Positions 39,191 through 50,400 of a DNA stretch of 64,000 nt are shown in pieces. The translations under genes were made by a program, and so were the position numbers. The notes under the pieces were generated by a model, which was not told the origin of the DNA, searched no databases, and worked only from the letters and a program-made list of their open reading frames with translations. Source of the stretch: Anaspis maculata (lineage: Eukaryota > Arthropoda > Insecta > Coleoptera > Scraptiidae); NCBI GenBank assembly GCA_949128115.1, contig OX421965.1, positions 11,749,420 through 11,813,419 on the forward strand. Reading direction: 5' to 3'. The first letter of the stretch is position 1. Each line of letters opens with the position of its first letter.

Positions 39191-40274
39191 GGACCCCGCA
39201 CGATTCTTATGGAAAATGGCTCCCGGTTAAATTCTCTGAATTTTTGATATGTTGTAGCTCATGAGATACTAATCGAATACCGTGAACCCCAAACTCAAAT
39301 AATGGACAGTTTTTTACCCACAGGGGGTTGAAGTTGGAGGTTTTGACGGCTTCAAAATGATATTATGACGTTAATAAGAGCTTTCTATTTGGTTTCTCTT
39401 CAAGTTGTGTTTCATGCTAAATGTATTTATTTGACAGAAAAATATCAACCCCCTCATCCTCCATCCCCAACCCCTATCTACCATCATAAAATCCGAGATT
39501 ACTCCCAAAAGCCATGCGGATGGCTTCTGTGATTTAAATTATGAATTTTGACATAAAAGTTATTTTCCACCCCTAATGTTGAGGTGCCGATTTTCCAATT
39601 TTCCTCGGTTAATTTGGCTGAATTTTTGGTATTGTGTACTTCTGATTCTGCTGAACAAAAAGTTCTCGAACCAAAACTTGAACAGTTCCTATGAACAGTT
39701 TTTGGTCTGCAGGGGACTTAAGTTCAATATTTATGCTCTCAAATCTTCAACTTCAGTCCCCTGCAGAACAAAAACTGTTCATAGGAATAAGTTTTGGTAT
39801 GAGAACTTTTTGTTCAGCAGAATTAGGAGTACACAATACCAAAAATTCAGCCAAATTAACCGAGGAAAATCGAAAAATCGGCACCCCAACATTAGGGGTG
39901 GAAAATAATTTTCATGTCAAAATTCATAATTTAAATCACAGAAGCCATATGCATGGCTTTTGAGAGTAATCTCGAATTTAGTGATGGTAGATAGGGGATG
40001 GGGGTGAAGGAGGGGGTTGATATTTTTCTGTCGAATAAATACAGTTAGCATGAAACACAACTTGAAGAGAAACCAAATAGAAAGCTTTTATTTACGTCAG
40101 AATATCATTTTTAAGCCGTCAAAACCTCCAACTTCAACCCCCTGTGGGTAAAAAACTGTCCATTATTTGAGTTTGGGGTTCACGGTATTTGATAAGTATC
40201 TCATGAGCTACAACATATCAAAAATTCAGAGAATTTAACCGGGAGCCATTTTCCATAAGAATCGCGCGGGGTCC
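39191..40274. repeat. Palindrome of about 1.08 kb inside the right arm
   Basis: The arms, about 530 bp each, meet at about 39733 with a loop of roughly 25-30 bp. The outer ends are GGACCCCGCACGATTCTTAT and ATAAGAATCGCGCGGGGTCC. It separates two copies of the 430-bp unit of the giant palindrome (38860-39190 and 40275-40620). No clear target duplication. Confidence 0.86.
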
Positions 40275-41243
40275 CCTTCCAAATAAACGCACCATCACCT
40301 TAAGAGGAGTTGATATGATCAAATTTGACGTTCAGGGATTCAATCAGGGTCGAAATTAATCATTTATTGAATATTTTGGGGCGAAACTTTGACCCCCCCT
40401 AAAATGCCCCCCGTTGGAAAATTTTCATAGCTCGGGAGACTAATCGTCTCAGAATTGTCTAAAGAATATGTATGTCAAATAAGATTACGTTACTCCAAGT
40501 TTCACGCTATTTTTGTGTATAGACTAAAATACCGCTCAAGAAGTAGACCTCTACATCTGCCCCTAAAGGAGATTTTGATTGTCCCGACGGGCCAGTTTTA
40601 CCTATCATCTTTCATTTAACAATCCAAAACGTTGTTTTGTCGATTGAATCATAAACTGACACCTCAAAACTGAACAGAAAGAGAGTGCATGGTATTTTTC
40701 GAAAATCCCCTCTCCTTAACCCCCCTAATTGGGTTATTCTTTCAAACAACCATCATCAGCTTCGGAAGACTCGACATTATCCCATTCGACGCTTCAAAAT
40801 TAGATCAGTGTGGAGTAAGTTCATTTTTTGAAGGTTTTGTTCGCTATTATTTCTGTAATTCCTGGACTAATGTTGGAATAATGTTACGAGCTGCGATTCT
40901 GGATAACACGCGATCTTTCTAGACTCTTCCCGTTAGATCGCAGTGTGCTAGTGCGGAGCGTTCTGGTGTGTTCCGGAGCGCGTGTAAGCTTTTTCCCGTA
41001 CAACTGTATAGACTTCAGCAGTGGGTCAAGCTACATCTGTCCATTTTGGCGGAGGCGCCGGTCCTAGACCACGGCATAATACGTATAATGATATGTAGGT
41101 ATAATATAATTATACGTAATCACCCGTATAATAATACGGGTAATGTGCAAGATTTTTCGGGAGTTGTATGGAAACCGTATGTCAGGTTACTGTGGAGACT
41201 GCTGGAGAATGCATGGAACATTCGAGATGGATCAGTCGGACCT

Positions 41244-42006
41244 ATTATCCGTTTCACCCTTATTTGCCACGCAGCAAGCTATGAGAAATTTCAGTTACAT
41301 TGGTACGCGTGAGACATACAGGTGGTTTCACGCAGTGGAGGTTATGTAGCTCTGGCAGTCTGACACGCGGATGACGCCGCACCGTGGAAGAACATTCGGA
41401 CCGGGAGCCTAGCCCGGAACAAGCGAGGAAAAATGTCGCGGCAGGTGCAGGTGAATTGTTTTTCAAAATTCGGGGGCGAAATCTTGACCCCTCAAACATC
41501 CGAGCCCTGGGGGAGAGGAAACTCCTTGCACCTGCTGCAAATACCACTGTAACTATTCGCAGTACCACCAGGTGTTGGACCAGGATGCATAATTAGGAAC
41601 AAAACTATGGGCTTTTCTAGAGGTGATGGACAGGAAGCAAGTATGGACTAGGTTTTTAGGCACCAGCTTCCTGCCCATGAACCAAAACGAAAATTGCTTG
41701 GCTCATCCAAGTCAAACATGAGCCGAGAGTGAAGGAACCGTAGGTTTCTACCGAGGTTTCTACTTACCCCAAAAATTAACGCACACACTGCCATGTTTTG
41801 GGCCATGTCCGGTTGCAGGCGTTTAATATACTGGTAATGCCGCAGAACTTGCATTTTTGTCTTGTGCGGAATAATTTTCGGCATCTTGTAATTTGACGTT
41901 GTCAAAATTTGTCAATCAATTCATGAGCTGTCGTCAGTAGGTATGCTAAACCTAACAAAACAATATCATGACTTGCTGGGTGGCAAATAAGGGTGAAACG
42001 GATAAT
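41244..42006. mobile_element. TIR element inside LTR E, about 760 bp
   Basis: ATTATCCGTTTCACCCTTAT (then TTGCCA) and its inverted copy GGTGAAACGGATAAT define a TIR of about 35 bp. The interior contains a short inverted pair around GGTGCAGGTG (41445) and CACCTGC (41529). No transposase recognised. Confidence 0.7.
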
Positions 42007-42007
42007 A

Positions 42008-44240
42008 TAGTACAGGAAAAATAGTAAAAAAATCGGTAAAACCTCGGAAAAAATATGGACATCCTGAAAATTTGATATTCTGTTCAGAATTAAATGCTAT
42101 ACTACATATCATCCAAAATCGCCAAAAATCGCACCTGGGGGTTTTGAGTTATTGGAGGGGGGGTAAAAAATTGCAACTTGAGATGGAGGGGATGGAACCC
42201 GTCAATCCACTGGATGCAAATGCATCGTAGTTCGACGCATTGTATTGTCTATGATTGTATCCCGTTCATATTATTTTGGTACAAAAAGTGTCGATCATTG
42301 TTGAAGGGGGCTCGTGGAGCGTGGAGATGCGAAGCTCGGCTATGGGGTTCTTGTTTTTCCAGCGCCATATTGAACCGATCACGACAAGTTTGGCACCCTT
42401 TCCGACTGAATTCAATCTTCTGAAGTTGAATCCGATGTGTAAATTGGGATCACAACAAGTTCGAACAAGTTAACTTGAAACTTCTCTTTTCTTTGACAAT
42501 TTTGACCTTTTTTCTCTGTTAGATATGTTCATCTTTGAAAATATCCCAGGGGCCATTAGATTGAAGTGTATTCTCCATGAGAATCATCCACTCGATGTAT
42601 AATTTTGTTTCTTGAGTTGAAAAAATCGATTTGAACCTGAGCCGGCACGGCGCGTCATCTAGTACTGACCAGAACACTACAGCTTGCACCTTTAGATGAA
42701 AATAGCTCACATTATGGAAGAAATAACCACTCATCTTCGAAAATTTGAGGATCTGTGCAGAATTGAATTCCCTATGACACAAACAAAATCGCCATGAATC
42801 GCACTGCAGGGTTTTGAGTTATTTGAGGGCAGAGGTTACAGTTCATAGAGTATTAATCTTGTCAAAATGTTATCCTCCTCCTCGAATAACTCAAAATCCT
42901 ACAGTGCGATTCATGGCGATTGTTCGGCAGTAATTACGATGCTGCCTTTGTTCATCTGGTTAATCTGAATGATTTAACCTTGGAAGGACCGATTTTACTA
43001 AACGACTCAAATAACGAACAAAGCAAAACAACTTCCACACTAAAATCTACAGAAGACATGACTTACCTATGTAGATCATCTGGTGGATGCGAAAGGGGTT
43101 GCACAATTTATAATAATTAGCGCGTGGACACATCAAGTCATTGTGACACACACGTCTATTCGAAACGACTTTCTACGACGACGACTATATAACGATTGAT
43201 TCTATTCTTTTCTATGCGGGCCAAGAAGTCTGGCCCGCTCCTTTGAGGGTGGGTTAGGGTTGCACACATGTGTTAGGTAGGTACCTAACCCCCACTTGTT
43301 GAAGCCATGCTACTTAGTTTTAGGTGGAAGCAGACAATTCACAAGTGTAACTAATATACTATAATTAACGCGACACGAATTTACAATTACCATCAGGTAC
43401 CACTTATCAAAAATTATAATGAATGAACTATAAGTATAACCAAACTAATACCGCACCGATTTGGCACCGAACAGCGATTTTGTTTATGTTATAGGGAGTT
43501 CAGTTCTGCACAAAACCTCAAATTTTTAAAGATGAGTTATTATTCTTTCAATAGTTTGAGCTACTTCCAATTAAAGGTGCATGTTGTAGTATTCTGGTCA
43601 GTAGTAGACGATGCGCCGCGCCGGCTCAGGTTCAAATCGATTTTTCAAGCTCGAGTAACAAAATTATACATCGAGTGGATGATTCTTGTGAAGGATACAC
43701 CTCAATTTAATGGCCCCTGAAAATTTTTCAAAGATGAACACTTCCAACAGTAAAAGAAAAATTTGTCAAAATTGTCAAAGAAAAAAACAAGTTTCCTCAA
43801 GTTAACTTGTTCAAACTTGTTTTCATCAAAATTCACACATCGGATTCAACTTTACGATATGGAATTCAGTCGGAAAAAATACTAAACTTGTCGTGATCGG
43901 TTCTACATGGCCAGAAAAATAAAATGGACCACCTAGCAGAGCTCCGCCCCCCCCACGACCCCCCTTCAACCAATGATCGACACTTTTTGTGCCAAAATGG
44001 TATCAACGGGATATCATGCGTCGAATTATAACGTATTTGCTTCCAATGGATTGACGGGTTTCATCCCCTCCATTTTAAGTTGCAATTTTTTACCCCTCCT
44101 CCGCAATAACTCAAAACCCCCGGGTGCGATTTTTGGCGATTTTGGGTATGTTGCAAAGCACTCAATTCTGAACAGAATAATATCAAGTTTTCAGGACGTC
44201 CATATTTTTTCCGAGGTCGAAATTTATCTTTATTGTACTA
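42008..44240. mobile_element. Large inverted-repeat element inside LTR E, about 2.2 kb
   Basis: The arms are about 42008-42860 and about 43500-44240, inverted copies: for example CGATCACGACAAGTTTGGCA (left, 42379) against CTAAACTTGTCGTGATCGG (right), and AAGGTTTTGAGTTAT-type AT/G blocks. The roughly 640-bp loop carries a second inverted pair (CGCCATGAATCGCACTGCAG / CTACAGTGCGATTCATGGCG at 42791 and 42899) and a GTTAGGTAGGTACCTAACC hairpin near 43272. Confidence 0.75.
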
Positions 44241-44247
44241 TACTATA

Positions 44248-44974
44248 CAGGGTGTCCACGGTTCAAGTGCTTTAACTGTAGGGTTGTATTCTTTGGCCAA
44301 ACACAAGAAAATTTTTCCAATAATTTTTTTTTGGGCTTCAGTTTCCAAGTTACAGGGTGTCAAACAATTATAAAAAAAATCTTTTTTTGCTGTAACTTAG
44401 TAACTACTATATTCACGGGAACCAAACTTGGTACTATTGATAGACTATTGATCAGCTTTCATTTAGGGTCTACCATTACTTTGTTGAAAAACCAGTGGCG
44501 TAGATATTAGGGTTACCCACCAATTCGCCCTGGTTATCTGCACGCCACTGAGGTAAAATCAATCTTTGATAAAATTTTCTGATTCCCCTGACAATTCTAA
44601 GCAAAAAAGGTACTCTTTGTCCAAAGCTCTGAAGTCAACCATTTTCAAGAAAAACGGCATTTTATGCTGAACAACAAGAAAATCGATCAGAACAATAAAT
44701 TGACTGATGAGACTTTTGTGAGCTGCAGTACTATTGAAAGTATTAAAATAACTGAAAAGAAGACTCATTAGAAATTATTGCTCTTGTTCAGTATTACTCA
44801 CACTAATTACAAGATGATTTATTGAAAAATAATTTGACTTTCTTTTTCTAATTTTTTGACAACCTGTAACTTGGAAACTGAAGCAGGAAAAAAAAAATGT
44901 CTCGGAAAATTTTTCTTGCATTTGGCCAAAGAATACAACCCTACAGTTAAAGCACTTAAACCATAGACACTCTG
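44248..44974. mobile_element. CAGGGTG element inside LTR E (727 bp)
   Basis: CAGGGTGTCCACGGTTCAAG after TA (44246-44247); the right end is ACCATAGACACTCTG before TA (44975-44976), one mismatch from the family terminus. The arms are about 140 bp. Just beyond the right end, LTR sequence resumes directly, so this element marks the insertion point in the LTR. Confidence 0.8.
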
Positions 44975-45184
44975 TATAAGGCATCAATCGTCGCCTCACG
45001 AGCAGTTATGAATTGAAATGCGAAGTGGTAGCGAGCGGATTAAAAGCGAGTAGTAATCACAGCGATTTTCCTAAGTAAATAATTGTTTGCGTGTATTTAT
45101 TGTAGTACGCAGTAATAAACAGTATGTTTTTAAAACGATGGTCTCAATTATATTCGAACCCGTATGCGAAATACGTAACAATAA

Positions 45185-45723
45185 TAATAATAAAAAAAAT
45201 CCTCCGTTGTTTTCTTTATCGTAGTGTATTTCAAGCAAAAGTTTTGAGTTTGAAGAAATCTATAGACAATTCAGTCAGCGTCTTTTTTTGTTATTAGCAT
45301 TATTATTATTATTTAAAAAAAAGTCGCCAGCGGCGCTTACTGGGGGGCGCCGCTTACTCTGACTCTCCCTTCGGTTTCGAGGCCACTTTCATTCTTTGCC
45401 CGGTAGGCCAAAATTTGCCAGTCCGACACTGGGTAGGCGCCTACCTAACTATATCCAATGTTATTCGGAGGAAAAGTTTCCTTCACATATTTTTGTCATC
45501 AAAAATTCCAATAAATGTTCCAGTGGTATTTCTCTAGCTGCGACCCACATAACGGTGAAGTGAGAAATGCGGCTTTATTCTGAAGAATTTTCCTGGAGTA
45601 AAGGGCAAGCTAACATGAGAACAACTATTCCACTATTTATATTGGAAAATAATCCCCTGCAAAGCTGATCTCTAAAGCTGCTTATTGTACCGCGTGGTGT
45701 CATCTGGCCGGCCAAAATCAAAA
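45185..45723. other. Spacer with a partial hAT end
   Basis: (AAT)n follows the LTR. At 45312-45431 a C/G-rich block ends GCCAAAATTTGCCAGTCCGACACTG; reversed, it begins CAGTGTCGGACTGGC, a typical hAT terminus. The partner end was not found, so it is probably a truncated copy. Confidence 0.45.
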
Positions 45724-46412
45724 GGTTATGACAGTGCCGGATCTAGGGTTTTCTTCGGGGGGTGAAAAATCCAATAATGCCGCTCCCCATCAATATGCAA
45801 GAAGCGAAGGGGGGTCTGGCGGCGAAGGGACCCATTAGCGCCGTAGACAAAAATCTATCGGATTTTAGAGGGACTATTTGAGCAAAATACCCTCCCTCAT
45901 GAATTTTCTCAATATGAGAAGATACAAATTGCTGAAGTAGACATACGGCTACTAAACTAAACTTAACTACGGCAGAAGATTTTTTGCTCCCTTCTTAATT
46001 ACTTAATTTACTTTCCTCCATTTTTTCTCCATATTTGGATGCTGATTGGTGCTTTTTTGTCTTTGCGTCTTTGCGTAATCGATCGTTGAGCAGTGTGCTG
46101 TGGCCAGTTCTGTTTCTTATCAAGATAAAAAATCGAACCTGGCTAATGAACCCGAGTCCAAGGCCGAGAGCACAGAAGAAAAAAAAAATCGAACATTTTA
46201 ATTTTTGAGTTTCAGTTCCTTCTGCCTGGCGCAATGTTGTTTCGGCTCAGCTTTCGGCGCCAAATTGGGTTGATACGCCAAACTCCACTGTCGACCAACC
46301 ACCTGCCACCCATGACGCTGTTGTGAGGATCTCTTTTGACATTTATTATTTTTTTTCGGAAACGCATTTGAATACCTCCACAAAAAGATAGAGAGCAAAA
46401 TAATACTTTCAT

Positions 46413-49246
46413 AGAATAGAATAGAATAATTTATTTTACTGTTTTTTATACGATATAAATAATATAGCCAAAAAATAAAAAGTTACTCTTATGGTAAAAT
46501 AAAATAGTAAATAAATATAAAGTCTATACCGACTTGTATAATTTTTAATAATCAAAATACTGTGTTCCATAGTAATTGTTGATAGTGTGGTCTAAATAGA
46601 CTGCGCAGAAAGCTTAGCTTGTAATGCGTCCTTTAGACCAACATCTTAGGCCAAAATCAGCAAAATATAATAATAAAATCATAATATTAACTATAATATA
46701 ATAAGGGAAGAAAGAAAGCAAGATATTTTTCATTGTCATGAGTATTTCAAAAATCAAACTTGAGTACCTCATTTCAACAATCATCGGATCTGTCGTAGCC
46801 ATGCAGGGTATAGAATCTGGTTTGTCACAAAATCATTTTTCCAGAATAGTATGTGTTTTTTAAGTCTATGAAGCTTAGAATTTCCATTCGTGACTTGCTC
46901 TTGATCCAATTTTTCAACTTTGATTTAAACATATTAATTGAATTGATACTTTTCAATTCATTCGGCATCAGGTTGTACAACTTTGGTCCCAGGAAGTAGT
47001 AACTCCTTTGCGTCAATGTTTTGTCTGTATGTGGCGTTCTTACAGTGTAATCCTTGTGTCGTGTCAAGTATTTATGGTCAATATTGATTAATTCGTTTCT
47101 GTGAATATATTGTCTGAGTAAAACGGAATAGGAAAACAACTGTCTGATGTCCATGACATTTGCCTCTTGAAACAATAATTGGGAGGGGTAGGTGTAATCT
47201 CTATTGTAAATAATTTTAAGTATCCATTTTTGGATTTTTTCTAGAGGCTTTATATGGTTGTTAGTAGCTCCCCCCCATCCCACAATCCCATAAGTAATGT
47301 GCGGCTGCACTAGTGCATAATAAAGTCGACGCAGTTGATCAGTTTGGAATATTTTTTTCAGATATTTAATTTTAGTCAATATAGTTCTAAGTCTCCGAAC
47401 AACATGAGCTATGTGTGTATTCCATCTTAAATGGGAATCAATGTAGATGCCAAGATATTTTGTGTTATTCGTGCTTTGGATTTCAACAGAAGGACATTGA
47501 CAACCAGTCATCTGAATAGTAATATGATCAAAAACCGGGAGCTTAGAACTATATGATGTAAAAGGAACAAAGGTAGTTTTTTCAAAGTTGATTGTTAGTA
47601 ATTTGCGGTTGAAGTAATGCACAATCGCTTCCATTGCAACCTCTACTTGATTTTTTAGGCTCGTCCAATCATCTCCTTTGAACAATATTACTGTATCGTC
47701 AGCAAAACCGATTACGTCTCCACCATGTTTGTTATTTGAATCAAAAAGGTCATTAAGGTATATAATAAATAAAATTGGACCCAGTACCGTACCTTGTGGC
47801 ACTCCGCATTTGATAATTTTTTGGCTGCTGGTCTCCTCTCCGACTGTTACTCTTTGTTGCCGACCTGTTAAATAGTCCTTGATGAGATTATGTGGAACTC
47901 CCCTTATCCCCGCCTGCTCAATTGTGTCAAATAGATGTTGGTGGTCGACGGTGTCGAAAGCTTTTGCTAGGTCGAGAAAAACTGCTATTGCTGGTTTATT
48001 GTTATTGATAGATTTGTATATAGAAGTGGTGAGGTATGCTATAGCATCTTGTGTTGACTTTTTTTCCCTGAATCCAAACTGCTTTGGTGAAAGAACATCA
48101 AATTTGTTTAAAAAGCTAGTTAGTCTGGTTTTCAGTGTTCCCTCAAAAATCTTAGCAAAGTTTGAAATCAAAGAAATAGGTCTGTAGTTTTGCGGCATTT
48201 GTTGGTTTCCTTTCTTATGTATTGGTTTTACTATACTTGTTTTGAAGATTTCTGGGCAAACACCTGTCTCGTATGCTTTATTTATTATTATTGCGAAAGG
48301 TCTAGCTATGTAGTTGCAGATTAGTTTAAGAGTTTCTGCTTTTATCTTGTCTTGTCCAGGAGATGTTTGATTTTTTAAATTGTTTATCAACTTGACTATT
48401 TCCTCTTCAGTAGTAGGTTTTAAAAATATAGAATGCCTATTTCTTTTAACATGTACAGGAAAAGATGATTTCTGACATTTTTTAATTTTTTGAGCAAGTT
48501 TTTCACCGAGTTCTGTGAAGTGATTAGCGAAAATTTCAGATATCATTTTACTGTCATTGGTTATGTTTCCCTTTTCAGAGCAAATTTCTTTTATTTTCAG
48601 TTGTTTTTGTTCATTACAAATTTCTTTTACACAAGACCAAAGCTGATTTGAATTTTCTATATTTTGCGTGATTTTTACTTGATAATAGTTTGCTTTTGTT
48701 GTTCTAATTAAAGAATTCAGAATGTTTCGGTGTTTTTTGTAGTTATCGATGTTTGTCGCGTTTGAGTTTCTTTTCATGATTTTGTATAATTTGTTTTTCG
48801 TATTTATTGACTTTAGCAGTCCCTTAGTAATCCACGGATTTTTTGTTGTATTTTTGAATGGAATTTGTATTGTATTTGTATTACTTCTAATATAGCTCAT
48901 TATTCTGTTAACAAAGGCATTTGCTGCTTCATTTATATTATTATAGCTGTGAATATCTGCCCAAGTTTCATTTTTTAGTTGTTTGATTAAACCTTGCTTA
49001 TTTAAAAATTGTTTTGTAACTTTTCTCTGTGGTGCCCTCTTATCCACTGTTGGTAATACCCACTGCACGAGTATAGCATAATGGTCTGTTATGTTCGTTT
49101 CCAAAATAGTTGGATTGCACTGGTATTGAAATGACTTGTACCTTATAAACAAGTGGTCGATACAACTCCGACATCCTCCCTGATCCCTTGTGGGTTCATT
49201 AATTGTGGAAATGAAACCTTCGCCATTCAAAATGTTCAAGTGAATA
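46413..49246 (-). mobile_element. 5'-truncated CR1-like non-LTR retrotransposon
   Basis: It inserted into the hAT element above, with 8-bp target duplication ACTTTCAT at 46405-46412 and 49247-49254. Read on the minus strand, the element ends in a short pentamer tail of TTCTA units just before the duplication. Simple pentamer/octamer 3' repeats instead of poly(A) are characteristic of CR1-type LINEs. The 5' end is truncated inside the endonuclease domain, and about 410 bp of 3' UTR follow the stop codon. Confidence 0.85.
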
Positions 49247-49254
49247 ACTTTCAT
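46825..49254 (-). CDS. LINE ORF2 protein: endonuclease remnant plus reverse transcriptase
   Basis: 809 codons without a stop or frameshift. The N-terminal part (residues to about 70) is the end of an APE-type endonuclease, with DHLFIRY and the catalytic-motif-like ITDHYAIL. Reverse transcriptase motifs follow in order: YRPISLISNFAKIFE (about 355), FLDLAKAFDTVDH (about 425, first catalytic Asp), GVPQGTVLGPILF (about 482) and IGFADDTVILF (about 515, the FADD pair), then YLGIYIDSHLRW in the thumb region. The enzyme would copy element RNA at a nicked chromosomal target. The annotated start is an artefact of insertion: the ATG and next bases lie in the target duplication (49247-49254), so M-K-V is host sequence fused in frame to the truncated ORF. 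It cannot retrotranspose because the endonuclease start and ORF1 are missing. The long intact frame implies a recent insertion. Confidence 0.92.
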   Translation of the reverse strand: MKVIHLNILNGEGFISTINEPTRDQGGCRSCIDHLFIRYKSFQYQCNPTILETNITDHYAILVQWVLPTVDKRAPQRKVTKQFLNKQGLIKQLKNETWADIHSYNNINEAANAFVNRIMSYIRSNTNTIQIPFKNTTKNPWITKGLLKSINTKNKLYKIMKRNSNATNIDNYKKHRNILNSLIRTTKANYYQVKITQNIENSNQLWSCVKEICNEQKQLKIKEICSEKGNITNDSKMISEIFANHFTELGEKLAQKIKKCQKSSFPVHVKRNRHSIFLKPTTEEEIVKLINNLKNQTSPGQDKIKAETLKLICNYIARPFAIIINKAYETGVCPEIFKTSIVKPIHKKGNQQMPQNYRPISLISNFAKIFEGTLKTRLTSFLNKFDVLSPKQFGFREKKSTQDAIAYLTTSIYKSINNNKPAIAVFLDLAKAFDTVDHQHLFDTIEQAGIRGVPHNLIKDYLTGRQQRVTVGEETSSQKIIKCGVPQGTVLGPILFIIYLNDLFDSNNKHGGDVIGFADDTVILFKGDDWTSLKNQVEVAMEAIVHYFNRKLLTINFEKTTFVPFTSYSSKLPVFDHITIQMTGCQCPSVEIQSTNNTKYLGIYIDSHLRWNTHIAHVVRRLRTILTKIKYLKKIFQTDQLRRLYYALVQPHITYGIVGWGGATNNHIKPLEKIQKWILKIIYNRDYTYPSQLLFQEANVMDIRQLFSYSVLLRQYIHRNELINIDHKYLTRHKDYTVRTPHTDKTLTQRSYYFLGPKLYNLMPNELKSINSINMFKSKLKNWIKSKSRMEILSFIDLKNTYYSGKMIL

Positions 49255-49354
49255 TTAATTGACAAAATCAAAAAAATTTTTGCCGCCCCTTTATCTTGCC
49301 GCCCGGAGCATATGCCCCGGTTTGCACCCCCCTAGATCCGGCGCTGGGTTATGA

Positions 49355-50114
49355 GAGCGCCTCTTGGCATAATTGTTCACTCAACGGTAGGTATTAAGAT
49401 ACAAAAAGCTGAACAACAGATAAATGAGATTATAAATTCTTGTCCTTTGAATAAAGCTTCAGTGTATGCAATCCAAATGCCGGAGGACGATTCGTTTGCC
49501 TTGCTGCACGCTGTTTGAATTTCTCATGCGAACGAAGCGCGTCTTGGAACATTTCAAATTTAATACACTACCTCCACGAAATTCGATCCACTGGAAAAAT
49601 TGGTCCACTTTGATGGTCCATAATTTCCAAGAGTTAATGGGTCATGAAATTTCTTTCGCTACTGGAAAGGACATTTCTCTGAGAATGACCCTGCTACATT
49701 TTATTTTGTTTTTGATGATTTGGTACTACATATTACATAACTATACTAGATTTATAAGGACATGATTTTTGCTCAAGTTGGGAAATCTGCATGAAATCGA
49801 GTCATCCTGTATATTTCATTCATACGTTATTATGAAATCCCATATCTTGACTGTCCATTATTTTTTTGAATTTCCATTCCAGCTCATTTTTCTGATGTAT
49901 TTTTTCGTGGTTATGTTATTTTCAAAAGCTGAAAGTTCAGTTCACATACTATACCAACTGTCGAGCCAAATATTGACGATTATTACATACAACGCCCTTG
50001 ATTATTAGACCTACAAGGATAATATTCACTTATCTAAATCCCACTGTCAATAGCAACGGAATAAAATTCATGTGGACTTGTGTAAACATTTTCTTTATGT
50101 GAAACATTAATAAA
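49355..50114. other. Spacer without a recognised gene
   Basis: AT-rich. The last part (TGTGAAACATTAATAAACATTAC) could be the 3' end of a retroelement followed by its tail repeat, but I see no reverse transcriptase remnant upstream. Confidence 0.4.
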
Positions 50115-50176
50115 CATTACATTACATTACATTACATTACATTACATTACATTACATTACATTACATTACATTACA
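50115..50176. repeat. (CATTA)n microsatellite
   Basis: About twelve uninterrupted pentamers. Confidence 0.95.
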
Positions 50177-50250
50177 TGTAAACAACAAAATCTGACAGCT
50201 GTCACTTCGGACTTCTTTTATGTAATAATCTTCAAAATATCACTCGATCG

Positions 50251-50400
50251 TGCTCGAGATTTTCCCAGATAATTTTGGCCAGGCGTTTCCCTCGGGCTGA
50301 TTGTCCCTGGATAAATGCCCTCCTCCTACGGAGTCGGGCAATTATCGCTACAATCAGCACTCGCGATCGCCTGACCAAAATTATCGTGAAAATCTAAGCA
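50251..50400. mobile_element. Small inverted-repeat element, 150 bp
   Basis: TGCTCGAGATTTTCCCAGAT plus AATTTTGGCCAGGCG is repeated inverted as CGCCTGACCAAAATTATCGT...AAAATCTAAGCA. A second GCCC-rich inverted pair lies inside. MITE-like; no clear duplication. Confidence 0.65.

Larger units (their letters stand above)
32780..40845. repeat. Giant nested palindrome, about 8 kb
   Basis: The left arm runs from about 32780 to 36426 and the right arm from about 36968 to 40845. Matching outer tips are AACCTTGAAAAAATGAACTT (left) and the complement at about 40822-40842. The arms stay colinear and inverted apart from separate later insertions: 33577-34974 in the left arm and 39191-40274 in the right. 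The outer part contains roughly 430-460-bp repeating units (CCCGGGCCATGAACATTTTC-like segments at about 32720, 33185, 39000 and 40430, the last two inverted). The right arm has one unit more than the left. The inner arms look more alike than the outer arms. Confidence 0.85.
40882..45180 (+). mobile_element. Solo LTR E, split by about 3.7 kb of later insertions
   Basis: The left part (40882-41243) starts TGTTACGAGCTGCGATTCTG. The right part (44975-45180) starts TATAAGGCATCAATCGTC and ends GCGAAATACGTAACA. Other copies have these two parts adjacent. The 4-bp duplication ATAA is at 40878-40881 and 45181-45184. The break lies in the CTATATAAGGC segment, which is TA-rich. Three elements occupy the gap: 41244-42006, 42008-44240 and 44248-44974. 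Confidence 0.82.
45732..49346. mobile_element. Non-autonomous hAT element split by a LINE
   Basis: The left end CAGTGCCGGATCTAGGGTTT and right end ...CCCCTAGATCCGGCGCTG form a TIR of 17 bp with one mismatch. The 8-bp duplication GGTTATGA is at 45724-45731 and 49347-49354. Without the LINE and one copy of its target duplication, about 770 bp remain and contain no transposase frame. The right subterminal block GCCGCCCGGAGCATATGCCC is of the C/G-rich type common in insect hAT MITEs. Confidence 0.9.

Noticed and set aside
50115..50176. Pentamer array considered as a CRISPR-like or telomeric repeat
   Set aside because: Plain (CATTA)n; no spacers, and not the insect telomere unit TTAGG.
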